64,000 nt of DNA. Origin: Bacillota bacterium. Its GTDB lineage: Bacteria; Bacillota; Dehalobacteriia; UBA4068; UBA4997. A program made the translations under genes and the position numbers. The notes beneath the pieces are model-generated. The model did no database searches, was not told the origin of the DNA, and saw only the letters and a program-made list of their open reading frames with translations. Positions 18,160-26,966 of this stretch are shown here, piece after piece (the stretch's first letter is position 1; the number at the start of each line of letters is the position of its first letter). The DNA is taken from NCBI GenBank assembly GCA_017397935.1, contig JAFQHN010000016.1, forward strand, positions 1 to 64,000, in the 5' to 3' direction.

Positions 18160-18189
18160 AATTTACTTATTTAACAGTTTACCGTCTGA

Positions 18190-20262
18190 TTACTCAGCCT
18201 CGGTCTCGGCAGCTTCCTCAGCAGGAGCTTCGTCAACCAGCAGTTCCTTGATGGACAGGCTCAGGCGCTTGTTCTCGGTATCAATAGCCAATACCTTAAC
18301 ATCAACAGTCTGGCCGGGAGTAACAACATCCTCGGTTTTCTCAACGCGCTCAACAGCCAGCTGAGAAATGTGGATCAGGCCTTCTACGCCGGGCTCCAGC
18401 TTGGCAAATGCACCAAAGGGAGCAGTACGCATAATGGTTACGTTTACAACAGAACCAACAGGGTATTTTTCGGCAGCAACAGACCAGGGGTTGGGGATGA
18501 GCTGCTTCAAGCCCAGAGAAATCTTCTTCTTCTCAACATCAACGCCCATTACGTAAACTTCCAGCTCGTCGCCCTCTTTCAGAACGTCGGAAGGATGGTT
18601 GATGCGGAACCAAGCCATCTGAGAAACGTGCAGCAGGCCGTCAACGCCGCCCAAATCAACAAATGCACCAAAGTTGGTCAAGCGGGAAACCACACCCTTG
18701 CGAGTCTGGCCTTCTTCAATCTCGCTCCACAAAGTATCCTGCTGTTTCTGCTGGTCTTCCAGCTTAACAGCCTTGGTGGAAAGCAGCAAACGATTCTTCT
18801 CTTTATCACACTCAATAATCTTGGCAGACATGGTCTGGCCGATGTATTCCTTAACGTTTTCAACAAACTTGGTGTCGATCTGAGAATAAGGAACAAAGCC
18901 GCGGATACCAACATCCATCAGCACGCCGCCCTTAACAGCCTCAACAATCTTACCGGTAACGGTGGTGCCGTTTTCCTTGTATTCGGCCAGCTTATCCCAC
19001 AGCTGAACAACGTCAACCATGCGCTTGGAGAGTACGGGGTAACCTTCCTTGTTTTCCTTGCGGATTACGATAACATCAATTTTATCACCGATGTGGAATT
19101 TCTCTCTGATGTTTTCGGCTTCCTCGGCCAGCAGCTGATTGCTGGGAAGAATACCTTCGGACTTGCTGCCGATGTCAACCAGCAGTTCGTTATCGCGCAC
19201 CTGCACAACAGTGCCCTGTACGCACAAACCGCGGTGAATATCCTTTATACCGTGATTAAAGAATTCCTCAAAAGAAACATCATCGCCCATCTCATCCAAA
19301 GACGGTGCAGCCTCAACCACCTTCTCTGCCTTAGCCTCAGGTGCGGCAGCCACGAAAGACATTTCTGCTGCAAAATTTCTCTTAACTTCCTGTTCCATTA
19401 CTTCGTTCTGTTCAGTCATTTTTACTACTACCTCCTCAATTATCCAATCTGGCGTAGACGCACCGGCGCATACGCCCACGGAGTTTACTCCGTCAAATAA
19501 ATCAGCCGGCAGCTCTTCTGCCCCTTCGACCAGCACCGAGGGCACCGAACTCGCCTGACATATTTGCAATAATTTTTTGGTGTTGGCGCTGTTTCTGCCG
19601 CCGATGATTACCATTAAATCAACCTCGGCCGCCAACTCCGCTGCTGCCCGCTGACGCTCCTGCGTAGCACGGCAAATGGTATTCTCACAATACACCTCGG
19701 CATATTTATCCTGCAAAGCAGCCAAAACCGCCGCAAAATTAGCCTGTGTCTGGGTTGTCTGCGCCACCACACCAATTTTCTCGCTCATCGGAAGATTGGG
19801 CAGATTTTTTACCTCATCGGCCGAGGACACCACCCAGGCAGCATCCGCCGTCCAGCTTTTAATACCACAAACCTCAGGATGCGTGGGGTCTCCCACGATA
19901 ACTACCTGAAATCCTTGCTCATAGAGATTTTTGGCGGCCTGCTGCACCCTGGCCACAAAAGGACAGGTTGCATCGATCAGTTCAATTTCCAGCTCTTTGG
20001 CGCGGGCGTAAACCTGCGGCCCCACCCCATGAGAGCGAATGATCACCCGGGGAGATTTTTCACTCAACGATTTATCGGCAACAGCCTCATCCAAATCATT
20101 GATAACGCCCACCTTATCAGCCAGACGCACAATTTCCCGGGGATTATGTATCAACGGGCCCAGCGAGTATACCTTACCCTCTGCCGCCGAATTAACCGCC
20201 AACTGCACGGCACGCTTAACGCCGAAACAAAAACCGGAATGTTCAGCCACCCGAATTCGCAT
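18190..20262 (-). CDS. ispH-rpsA: Fused IspH (HMBPP reductase) and ribosomal protein S1
   Basis: Residues 1 to about 282 are IspH, with the three [4Fe-4S] cysteines C12, C100 and C197 and the RSHGVGP motif. This enzyme makes isopentenyl and dimethylallyl diphosphate. After a linker of about 50 residues come four S1 RNA-binding repeats, starting near 338, 430, 515 and 600; the rest resembles bacterial S1. The 690-residue fusion is known from Clostridia and Negativicutes. AAGGTGG precedes the ATG. It is the last gene of an operon with plsC, cmk and hutP; cmk next to rpsA is widely conserved. Confidence 0.95.
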   Translation of the reverse strand: MRIRVAEHSGFCFGVKRAVQLAVNSAAEGKVYSLGPLIHNPREIVRLADKVGVINDLDEAVADKSLSEKSPRVIIRSHGVGPQVYARAKELEIELIDATCPFVARVQQAAKNLYEQGFQVVIVGDPTHPEVCGIKSWTADAAWVVSSADEVKNLPNLPMSEKIGVVAQTTQTQANFAAVLAALQDKYAEVYCENTICRATQERQRAAAELAAEVDLMVIIGGRNSANTKKLLQICQASSVPSVLVEGAEELPADLFDGVNSVGVCAGASTPDWIIEEVVVKMTEQNEVMEQEVKRNFAAEMSFVAAAPEAKAEKVVEAAPSLDEMGDDVSFEEFFNHGIKDIHRGLCVQGTVVQVRDNELLVDIGSKSEGILPSNQLLAEEAENIREKFHIGDKIDVIVIRKENKEGYPVLSKRMVDVVQLWDKLAEYKENGTTVTGKIVEAVKGGVLMDVGIRGFVPYSQIDTKFVENVKEYIGQTMSAKIIECDKEKNRLLLSTKAVKLEDQQKQQDTLWSEIEEGQTRKGVVSRLTNFGAFVDLGGVDGLLHVSQMAWFRINHPSDVLKEGDELEVYVMGVDVEKKKISLGLKQLIPNPWSVAAEKYPVGSVVNVTIMRTAPFGAFAKLEPGVEGLIHISQLAVERVEKTEDVVTPGQTVDVKVLAIDTENKRLSLSIKELLVDEAPAEEAAETEAE

Positions 20263-20346
20263 AGATTAACCACCTTAAAATTAAAAGCTTAAAGCAATTT
20301 TTACAGACACAAACTTATGCCAATTTTATAATATTCTACGCTTACT

Positions 20347-20955
20347 TTATAATTCCTGCTTGGTCTGCAACATTTTTTCCATTCTCTGTTTGGCCGCGTT
20401 TGATGCCGCCAAAGCGTCCGGCCGCCCCTTCTCGTTGACAAAGCCGTCCAGATCCATGGCCTCGCCCACCAACACCCGCGGGTTGGGTTTGCCCAATTTC
20501 AAATAACGCTTGGCATCAAAAAACGCCATGGGCACCACCCGCGCCTTGCCGCGCGCCGCAATCATAAACGCACCCTCCTTAAAGGGCAGCAGCGTTTCCT
20601 CGGTGCGGTTTCTCGTCCCCTCCGGAAAGATACCCACAACCTCACCCTGCTTTAAGTAACCCAGCGCCGTCTTTATCGCCTTAATATCAGCCTCTCCGCG
20701 TTCCACCGTAAAGCTGCCCAGATGATAAATCAGCCAGTTAAGCAGCTTAATGTTGCCATACTCACTTTTGGCCATAAAATGCACCCGTCTGGGGTGGACC
20801 GCCAGCGCCATCAAAATAATGTCGGTCCAGCAGCGATGATTGGCCACCACCACCACCGCACCCTCGGCAGGGATGTTCTCCCGGCCGCTGATTTTTACGC
20901 CCAGCAACCTGGATATACCCCCAAGCAACCATACCAAAAACTTATACAATCTCAT
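20347..20955 (-). CDS. plsC: 1-acyl-glycerol-3-phosphate acyltransferase
   Basis: The catalytic H-X4-D motif reads NHRCWTD (H40, D45), and FPEGTRNR is at 110-117; both define the PlsC family. The protein of 202 residues has a hydrophobic N-terminus and acts at the inner face of the membrane, adding the second acyl chain to give phosphatidic acid. The ATG is only four bases after the cmk stop, and its AGGAG site lies inside the end of cmk, so translation is probably coupled. Confidence 0.93.
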   Translation of the reverse strand: MRLYKFLVWLLGGISRLLGVKISGRENIPAEGAVVVVANHRCWTDIILMALAVHPRRVHFMAKSEYGNIKLLNWLIYHLGSFTVERGEADIKAIKTALGYLKQGEVVGIFPEGTRNRTEETLLPFKEGAFMIAARGKARVVPMAFFDAKRYLKLGKPNPRVLVGEAMDLDGFVNEKGRPDALAASNAAKQRMEKMLQTKQEL

Positions 20956-20959
20956 ATTA

Positions 20960-21619
20960 TCAAGCTCCTGCCAAACGACGTACCTCGACCAGCACCGCCT
21001 TAATACTCATGCCGGTGGAATCCAACAGCACCGCATCATCCGCCTGTTTAAGCGGCGAAGTTTCCCGGTGAGAATCCCGATAATCGCGGGTAGAAATATC
21101 CTCTCGCACCGCCTCGCGCGTCGTGGGCAGCCCTTTGGCCCGCAGCTCCTCATAGCGGCGGTTTACCCGCTCATCCAGGCTGGCCGTCAGGAAGATTTTA
21201 CAATCGGCATCAGGCAGCACCACGGTGCCAATATCACGGCCGTCCATCACCACATTACCGCGCGCCGCCAGCTTTCTCTGCTGCGCCACCAAATGCTCAC
21301 GCACCCCGGCCACCGCCGATACCGGGGAAGCAGCCGCCCCCACCTCCGGCTGACGAATAGCCTCGGTCACGTCCTCCTGCCCCAGCAAAATGCGGTTTAC
21401 GCCGCCCTCGGCCCGCATATCCAGCTCAATTTTGGCAGCCAGGGCAGTCAGGGCCGGTGCATCATCCACCGCCACCCCGGCACGGATAGCAGTAAGTGCC
21501 ACCGCACGGTACATCGCACCGGTATCAATATAAATATAACCCAACTGTTCGGCCAAAGCCTTGGCAATGGTACTTTTGCCGGCCCCTGCCGGTCCGTCTA
21601 TCGCAATAACCTTTTTCAT
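20960..21619 (-). CDS. cmk: Cytidylate kinase
   Basis: The P-loop GPAGAGKS is at 9-16, followed by DTGAMYRAVALTAI, the VMDGRDIGTVVLPDA segment and the LID region. The 219-residue length is normal. Cmk phosphorylates CMP and dCMP. It directly precedes plsC and the ispH-rpsA fusion. Confidence 0.96.
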   Translation of the reverse strand: MKKVIAIDGPAGAGKSTIAKALAEQLGYIYIDTGAMYRAVALTAIRAGVAVDDAPALTALAAKIELDMRAEGGVNRILLGQEDVTEAIRQPEVGAAASPVSAVAGVREHLVAQQRKLAARGNVVMDGRDIGTVVLPDADCKIFLTASLDERVNRRYEELRAKGLPTTREAVREDISTRDYRDSHRETSPLKQADDAVLLDSTGMSIKAVLVEVRRLAGA

Positions 21620-21665
21620 TATATACCAAATCCTTATTCCAAATTATCTAAAAATATATCATGGT

Positions 21666-22100
21666 TTAAACAGCACGGTGCGCCATACCCACCGCTACCT
21701 CATTAAGATGCAGCAGACCGATTTCCATCACCATCGCCACCGTAATGTGGTCATGGTAACGGGCAATACCGATTTTACCGCCGATATTCAAACCGATGGC
21801 CTTGGTCAAAATCTGGTTCAGCGCCTCATGCGCCGCACCGGCCACCGCGCCCTCCTCATTATGCACATCAATGATAACGCCTTCACGCTTGGCCGCCACC
21901 ACTGCGCGCTCCACAACCTTGGTAACCGAAGCCACAGCTTGTCCGCCGTAATTTACCGCCGCCACCGTCAACCCCTGCTGCTGATAATCCTGTTTCAGGC
22001 GCATTTCATCCTCGCGCCCCTCCGATAACGCCATATACAGCGCCGCACGGGCCACAAATTTACTGTTAGGCTCAACATTCGCCTTAACCTCTCCCATCAT
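21666..22100 (-). CDS. hutP: HutP-family RNA-binding protein
   Basis: About 144 residues with the HutP signature: VARAALYMALSEGRE at the N-terminus, then EGVIIDVHNEEGAVAGAAHEAL and IGLLHLNEVAVGMAHRAV. In Bacillus subtilis HutP binds histidine and Mg2+ and prevents termination in the hut leader. The histidines in the last two segments fall where the metal ligands of HutP are expected. No histidine-use genes are near; the gene instead leads cmk-plsC-ispH/rpsA. AGGAGG touches an upstream ATG, so the third or fourth Met codon (22100 or 22097) is the likely start. Confidence 0.85.
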   Translation of the reverse strand: MMGEVKANVEPNSKFVARAALYMALSEGREDEMRLKQDYQQQGLTVAAVNYGGQAVASVTKVVERAVVAAKREGVIIDVHNEEGAVAGAAHEALNQILTKAIGLNIGGKIGIARYHDHITVAMVMEIGLLHLNEVAVGMAHRAV

Positions 22101-22172
22101 AGCCATCCTCCTTAGGCCGCAGAATACTCATTTTAATATCACTACATAACAAAACTACGGCATACCATATCA

Positions 22173-22201
22173 ATTATACTTTGCTTTTGCAGATTTTACA
22201 A
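22173..22201 (-). promoter_or_regulatory. Promoter of the hutP-cmk-plsC-ispH/rpsA operon
   Basis: -35 TTGTAA (22196-22201), 17-base spacer, -10 TATAAT (22173-22178). This is the only promoter in the set without TG upstream of the -10. The leader to hutP is about 65 bases. Confidence 0.7.
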
Positions 22202-22270
22202 CATTTTTCTGTTTTTATTACTCCGCCAGCCAATCAATCCTACCAAATTGTAAATTTTCACTGCCGGGTT

Positions 22271-22299
22271 GAGACAAACAGACCGAAATATGCTATAAT
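22271..22299 (+). promoter_or_regulatory. Promoter of the plus-strand membrane-protein cassette
   Basis: -35 GAGACA (22271-22276), 17-base spacer, -10 TATAAT (22294-22299) with TG one base upstream. Confidence 0.7.
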
Positions 22300-22362
22300 T
22301 TAACCATAGTTTAGAACTTTTTGACGAAACAACAAAACTGTTTGTTAAAGGAGGAAGAACCT

Positions 22363-22511
22363 ATGTTAAGGAACAAAAGCATATTTGGATCGATGATAAC
22401 GAGTCGCGAGGATTCTTTATATTGGCTATGTTAATGCACCTTGCAATCGTTATCATCTTGACTGCGATTGCTTATTTGGCAGCCTACATACTTAAACGAA
22501 AGCAGAGGTAA
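22363..22511 (+). pseudogene. Small membrane protein with a frameshift just after its start
   Basis: AAAGGAGG lies eight bases before the ATG at 22363, but that frame stops after 23 codons. The frame one base back, from 22365 to TAA at 22509-22511, reads as a plausible 49-residue protein: a charged start VKEQKHIWIDDNESRG, one hydrophobic segment beginning FFILAMLMHLAIVIIL, and a basic tail KRKQR. It has no start codon of its own before the hydrophobic segment. One missing base directly after the ATG would explain this, either a real mutation or a sequencing error. No classical slippery heptamer is seen. The gene shares its promoter with the next ORF. Confidence 0.55.
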
Positions 22512-22544
22512 ACCAATCCAACTTTGTTAAAGGAGTGTGATTGT

Positions 22545-22853
22545 ATGTTTGATGTTTGGATGGGCGATATAGAACTTACTGCATTCGTCCTGATTTTCTC
22601 CATTATTGTACTTTTACCAATCCAACTTTTGCTCTGCTTCAAAGCCAGAAACAAAGCAATTCGCTTATTTCCTGTTATCCTGCTTTCCATATCTGCAATT
22701 ACCCTTTATTGTATGGGAATGACAAGCACCGATTGGGATGGTCTTGGTTATCTGTTCCTTGCCATTTTCTCAGGCTTCATGTTGCTTATGTGTGGTATGG
22801 GTTGGGGAATTTGGGCTATTACAAGACTTACAAAAAAAGAAAAAAGGCAGTAA
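22545..22853 (+). CDS. Small polytopic membrane protein, function unknown
   Basis: The 102-residue protein has three hydrophobic segments (about residues 10-30, 38-56 and 68-92) and a basic end (TKKEKRQ), so the C-terminus is probably cytoplasmic. I recognise no family. AAAGGAG is nine bases before the ATG at 22545; a TTG seven codons earlier overlaps that site and is rejected. The region is more AT-rich than its neighbours and is transcribed opposite to them, consistent with a later insertion between the hutP operon and the flavoprotein gene. Confidence 0.72.
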   Translation: MFDVWMGDIELTAFVLIFSIIVLLPIQLLLCFKARNKAIRLFPVILLSISAITLYCMGMTSTDWDGLGYLFLAIFSGFMLLMCGMGWGIWAITRLTKKEKRQ

Positions 22854-22911
22854 CCAGCTGACCTAATAAAATCCCACCTTAATAAACCAAACAGCACATA
22901 TTATACGACAA

Positions 22912-22944
22912 GAGCAAGGTTGAAACATACCTTGCTCCTTTTTT
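22912..22944 (+). terminator. Terminator of the plus-strand cassette
   Basis: Nine-pair stem GAGCAAGGT (22912-22920) / ACCTTGCTC (22929-22937), then T6 at 22939-22944. Confidence 0.9.
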
Positions 22945-22970
22945 ATTAAGATTGTTTTTATACACCGTTT

Positions 22971-23450
22971 TTATTCAAAGACAATTTTGCCCAGCTGCAA
23001 ACACTCGCCGCACAGGCCCAGCTCTCGCAGCAAATAACTGCGGTCAATGCCCGATGATGCCTGTTGCAGCTTTAAGCGCACCGGCCGCTGATATGCAGTG
23101 GCGTCAATCTCCAAAACATCGCCGTCGGCTACACGCAGCCGCACCTCCGCCGAGGTAAAGCGCCCTGCCTCATACCCGTTTTTCAGCAGCCGCAGTTCCT
23201 CCAAGCAGCTGTAATCCGTCAGCCGCCAAACAACCGTGCCCGTAAGTCCCGTTGTCTGCGCTGTTACAGCGGCCACCTCGCCGTCCCGATATTCCGCACC
23301 TCGCCAGCTGCCCACCGGCTGTAATCGCCCCTGATACATCCCCAGCTGACACACCAGCAGCGCCGCCAGCAGCAAAAAAATTACTGCCGCCAGCAAGCGG
23401 TTAAACCAACAACCGCCCGATAAAGCAGTCTCTTTATTTTTATCCGACAA
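22971..23450 (-). CDS. Single-pass membrane protein, function unknown
   Basis: The 159-residue protein has a short polar start, one hydrophobic segment (about 17-38) and a roughly 115-residue polar domain with four Cys (in the DYSCLEEL and LGLCGECLQ regions among others). The orientation suggests an external domain. The only usable start is a TTG at 23448-23450; GGAGGGTGG lies 8-12 bases upstream and an in-frame stop precedes it. It follows the flavoprotein gene by 65 bases. I recognise no family. Confidence 0.62.
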   Translation of the reverse strand: MSDKNKETALSGGCWFNRLLAAVIFLLLAALLVCQLGMYQGRLQPVGSWRGAEYRDGEVAAVTAQTTGLTGTVVWRLTDYSCLEELRLLKNGYEAGRFTSAEVRLRVADGDVLEIDATAYQRPVRLKLQQASSGIDRSYLLRELGLCGECLQLGKIVFE

Positions 23451-23515
23451 TTAACCGCACCACCCTCCAAATCTTTGGCTGATAATGCGGTTATTATGCC
23501 CCAATTTTATTCGGT

Positions 23516-24787
23516 TTATATTGTTTTGGCTGCCTCAGCCGCCGCCAAACCTGCCGCCCTGCCGCTGCTGAAAGCCACCTGCAAATTATAACCGCCGGTC
23601 AGCGCGTCAACATCCAGCAGCTCACCCACGATATACAGTCCGCCGCATTTTTTGGAGGCAAAAGTTTTGGGCTCCACCTCTTTTACCGAAACACCGCCGC
23701 AGGTCACAATACCCTCGTTCAGCGAACGCGTACCGCATAAATTTACCGGCAGCGCCTGCATCAGCCGCACAATCTCCGCCTTCTCACGGTGCAGCAGAGT
23801 GTTCACGGCCCGGTCTGCCGCCAGCCCTGCCAGCCTGATAAACGGCTCAATCAATGATTTGGGCAGCAGTTCTTCCAGCGCATTGTGCAGATGACGCTTA
23901 GGCGCGGCCGCAAAGTCACGCTCCAAACGCTGGGCCAGCTGCTCAGCGGAAAGGGCCGGCTTCAAATTTATCAACGCCAAAATGGGTGCACCGGGGTTAT
24001 CCCGCCAGAATATAGCCGCCTTGCGGGACGCCGTAAGCACCAGCGGGCCGGATATACCGAAATGCGTGAACAGCATCTCTCCGAAACCGCTGTCCAGCAG
24101 TTGCTTTTTGCCCACCTGTCCATGCTTATACAGCTTCAATTCCACATTCCGCAGCGACAATCCTGAGCATTCAGCCACCCACTCATCGTTGGATACCAGC
24201 GGCACCAGCGCAGGCAGCGGCTCAATCACCGTATGCCCTGCCTCCGCCGCCAGCTTGTAGCCGTCGCCGTTGCTGCCCGTCGCCTGATAGGTTGCACCGC
24301 CGCAGGCCAAAATCACCGCCGCCGCAGTTTCACGCTCTCCCCGTGTGGATACGGCACCAACCAAGGCGCCATCCCTAAACAGCAGATGTCTGGCCGAGGT
24401 ATTGTAGCAGATCCGCACCTTTTGGCGCAGCAATTCCGCCGCCAACGCCTCGGTCACATCAGCAGCGCGGTCCGATTGCGGAAAAACCCTCTGGCCGCGC
24501 TCCACTTTCAGCGGCACACCCAGCTCCTCAAAAAAATCCATCACCGCCAGATTATCAAAGGCCGCAAAAGAGCTGTGCATAAACCGCCCGTTGCCGGGAA
24601 TATTGCGGATAAGCTCATCCACGGGGGCCGCATTGGTCACATTACAGCGCCCCTTGCCGGTAATCGCCAGTTTGCGCCCCAGACGGTCTTTTTTCTCCCA
24701 CAGCGTAACCTTGCAGCCGGCCCTGGCCGCCCAAATTGCCGCCATACAGCCTGCCGCACCGCCGCCGATAACCAAAACATCTGCCAT
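23516..24787 (-). CDS. FAD-dependent oxidoreductase of the HI0933/YhiN (BaiN-like) family
   Basis: The dinucleotide motif VIGGGAAGCMAAIWAA is at the N-terminus. The family-specific KLAITGKGRCNVTN motif follows, and the C-terminal GELLDVDALTGGYNLQVAFSSG completes the FAD site. Substrates of most members are unknown; one gut member was linked to bile-acid reduction, but that cannot be inferred here. I start at the ATG at 24785-24787 with GGGGAG eight bases upstream (423 residues). An extra 12 upstream codons in frame are unlikely to be coding. Confidence 0.9.
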   Translation of the reverse strand: MADVLVIGGGAAGCMAAIWAARAGCKVTLWEKKDRLGRKLAITGKGRCNVTNAAPVDELIRNIPGNGRFMHSSFAAFDNLAVMDFFEELGVPLKVERGQRVFPQSDRAADVTEALAAELLRQKVRICYNTSARHLLFRDGALVGAVSTRGERETAAAVILACGGATYQATGSNGDGYKLAAEAGHTVIEPLPALVPLVSNDEWVAECSGLSLRNVELKLYKHGQVGKKQLLDSGFGEMLFTHFGISGPLVLTASRKAAIFWRDNPGAPILALINLKPALSAEQLAQRLERDFAAAPKRHLHNALEELLPKSLIEPFIRLAGLAADRAVNTLLHREKAEIVRLMQALPVNLCGTRSLNEGIVTCGGVSVKEVEPKTFASKKCGGLYIVGELLDVDALTGGYNLQVAFSSGRAAGLAAAEAAKTI

Positions 24788-24832
24788 AAAAATTTCTCCC
24801 CAAAACAAATTCCAAACAAACATCTGTCAAAC

Positions 24833-24868
24833 AAAATCCTCTCCGCCATAACGCACGAAGAGGATTTT
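24833..24868 (-). terminator. Terminator after cobO
   Basis: Ten-pair stem AAAATCCTCT / AGAGGATTTT on the minus strand, with the T tract TTTTGTTTG following. Confidence 0.85.
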
Positions 24869-24887
24869 TGCAAGCCAATTTTTCTGA

Positions 24888-25433
24888 TTAAAACTCAATA
24901 CCGCGGCGTACCGGCACACCCTTGGTGTAATAATGCTTGATTTCACGCATTTCGGTCACCAAATCAGCCGCCTCCATAATTGCCTCGGGAGCGTTGCGGC
25001 CGGTCAGCACCAGCTCGATATTGGGCAGGCGGTCTTTGATCAGCGCCAGCACTTCCTCCTCGGTTACCAGCTCAAACCACAGCGCATTGTTGATCTCATC
25101 CAAAATTACCAAATCAACATCGGGGTCCTGCAATACCTCGCGGGCCTTCTCCATACCGGCCTTGGCCTGTGCATAGTCAGCCTCGGTTCCCTGGCCCTTC
25201 TTCACCCAGCCGGGGTTGCCAAAGGTGTAATGCTCCACGGTCTCGCCCAGACGACGGATGCCCTCATCCTCGGCATAATGGCCGCTTACCTTCATAAACT
25301 GAATAATTACCACGTGCATATTGCAGCCGGCCGCCCGCAGCGCCAAACCAAAAGACGCGGTGGTTTTGCCCTTGCCGTTGCCGGTATATACCTGTACTTG
25401 ACCCTGTTTTAATCTTGTTCTCTTTTGTTCCAT
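24888..25433 (-). CDS. cobO: Cob(I)yrinic acid a,c-diamide adenosyltransferase
   Basis: The 181-residue protein has the CobA/CobO P-loop GNGKGKTT (18-25), the VILDEINNAL Walker B-like segment and the C-terminal KHYYTKGVPVRRGIEF. It adds the adenosyl group to corrinoids, giving coenzyme B12. AAGGAG is nine bases before the ATG. No other cobalamin gene and no B12 riboswitch are near; it follows rluB by about 130 bases and ends at a terminator. Its role may be salvage of corrinoids, which I infer only from the isolated position. Confidence 0.93.
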   Translation of the reverse strand: MEQKRTRLKQGQVQVYTGNGKGKTTASFGLALRAAGCNMHVVIIQFMKVSGHYAEDEGIRRLGETVEHYTFGNPGWVKKGQGTEADYAQAKAGMEKAREVLQDPDVDLVILDEINNALWFELVTEEEVLALIKDRLPNIELVLTGRNAPEAIMEAADLVTEMREIKHYYTKGVPVRRGIEF

Positions 25434-25564
25434 AAATTACCACTCCTTGTCTGACTTTTCAGCCATTAAATTTATATTTCCCCTTTTATCTTCTCTAAAT
25501 TTTTATCATCTCAAAATTTATCTGAACACACCAAACAGCTTATGCCCCAACAGCACAAAATGTT

Positions 25565-26302
25565 TTAAGGCAGCAGCGTCCGCAGCTTTTCCAGCTCAGC
25601 CTCCGTCAGTTTTCGGCTTTCTCCCGGCCGCAAGCCCTGCAAATCAAGGCCCGCAAAAGAAATGCGTTTCAGCCAGATAACCTCCAAGCCAAGTGCCGCC
25701 ATCATGCGCCGCACCTGTCGGTTGCGTCCCTCATGGATAGCCAGCTCCACCACCGTATTCGCTGCCCCACGGCTGCTGTCTTTGCGTTTGCGGCGTGCTT
25801 TGGCCGGTGCCGTCATCCCATCAGAGAGCATTATGCCTTTTTCCAGCTTTTGCAGCTGCGCCGCTGAAACTTCGCCCTTAACCGCACACTCATAAACCTT
25901 GGTAACCTCGCCTTTGGGGTGCAGCAGGCCGTTGGCCAGCTCGCCGTCATTGGTCAGCAGCAAAATGCCCGATGTAGCGTAATCCAGGCGTCCCACAGGG
26001 TAAATGCGCTCACCCTGCGGCAGCTTGTCCTTCACCAGATCAATCACCGTACGGCGGCCTCTGGGGTCTCCCACGCTGGTGATAAATCCGGCCGGCTTAT
26101 ACAGCAGCAGATAAGTCAACCCTGCCAACGGCGGCAAAGCCTTGCCGTCCAGCAAAATCTCGTCCTGCTCAGGGTCTGCCTTATCACCCAGCACCGCCAC
26201 ACGCCCGTTCAGGCTTACCCGCCCGTCGGCAATCATCTGCTCTACCGCACGGCGTGATGCCACATTGTGCTTGGCCAGAATTTTCTGCAATCTCTCCTGC
26301 AT
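25565..26302 (-). CDS. rluB: rRNA pseudouridine synthase, RsuA/RluB family
   Basis: An N-terminal S4 RNA-binding domain (about 1-48) precedes the synthase domain with the catalytic Asp107 in GRLDYATSGILLLTNDG and the HEGRNRQVRRM motif. The 245-residue protein converts uridine to pseudouridine in 23S rRNA; position 2605 is expected for RluB, but I cannot confirm the site. The order spmA-spmB-rluB matches Bacillus, supporting the RluB call over RsuA. The ribosome-binding site is weak. Confidence 0.9.
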   Translation of the reverse strand: MQERLQKILAKHNVASRRAVEQMIADGRVSLNGRVAVLGDKADPEQDEILLDGKALPPLAGLTYLLLYKPAGFITSVGDPRGRRTVIDLVKDKLPQGERIYPVGRLDYATSGILLLTNDGELANGLLHPKGEVTKVYECAVKGEVSAAQLQKLEKGIMLSDGMTAPAKARRKRKDSSRGAANTVVELAIHEGRNRQVRRMMAALGLEVIWLKRISFAGLDLQGLRPGESRKLTEAELEKLRTLLP

Positions 26303-26409
26303 GGTTCACGCTCTTTCATCCAAAAATCATCCGATAAAATTTTACAACTATAACCAATTATTATTATAGCAGAGTAAACAGCCGTTAGCAAGAAATTTTA
26401 TCAGCCAAA

Positions 26410-26922
26410 TTACGATTTACACAACACAAAAGCCGCAGCAAAAGCCGCCAGATCCGCCAGCAAACCCACCGCCAGCGCATGACGCTGCCGCACCACCCCC
26501 ACTGCGCCAAAATATACCGTCAGCACATACAGCGTGGTATCCGTACTGCCCTGCATCGTCGCCGCCAACCGCCCGATGAACGAATCCGCCCCATATTCGA
26601 CAATCAACTGCGATGTTAAGGACAGGGCACCGCTGCCGGAGAGGGAACGCAGTAACCCCAGCGGTATGATCTCGGCAGGCAGGCCCAGATACGCCGCCAG
26701 CGGTGACATACATCCCAGCAAAATATCCATGGCCCCACTCGCTGCAAAAACCTCCAACGCCACCAGCATCCCCAATATAAACGGCAAAATATTCAGCAGC
26801 AGGCCGATCCCCTCGGCCGCCCCCTGACAAAACACCGCATAAACATCCACCCGCCGCCACAGCGCATAAAGCGGCACCAGCACCAAAATCAACGGTACCA
26901 GCCAGACAACCGCCTCTGTCAT
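26410..26922 (-). CDS. spmB: Spore maturation protein B
   Basis: A nucleoside-transporter-gate-type membrane protein of about 170 residues, with the SpmB signatures LLRSLSGSGALSLT and the near-invariant DSFIGRLAATMQGSTDTTLYVLTVYFG region. SpmA and SpmB are needed for proper core dehydration of spores in Bacillus and Clostridium. Two candidate starts exist (26946 and 26922); the later ATG matches the family N-terminus better. It follows spmA by 44 bases. Confidence 0.93.
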   Translation of the reverse strand: MTEAVVWLVPLILVLVPLYALWRRVDVYAVFCQGAAEGIGLLLNILPFILGMLVALEVFAASGAMDILLGCMSPLAAYLGLPAEIIPLGLLRSLSGSGALSLTSQLIVEYGADSFIGRLAATMQGSTDTTLYVLTVYFGAVGVVRQRHALAVGLLADLAAFAAAFVLCKS

Positions 26923-26966
26923 CACAACACCCCCATCACCAATCATCCTCAATCACCAAACACTAA

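Noticed and set aside
25434-25564. B12 riboswitch or leader peptide before cobO
   Set aside because: No B12-box-like segment is seen. A nine-codon frame (MAEKSDKEW) ends at the cobO ribosome site but has no good ribosome site of its own.
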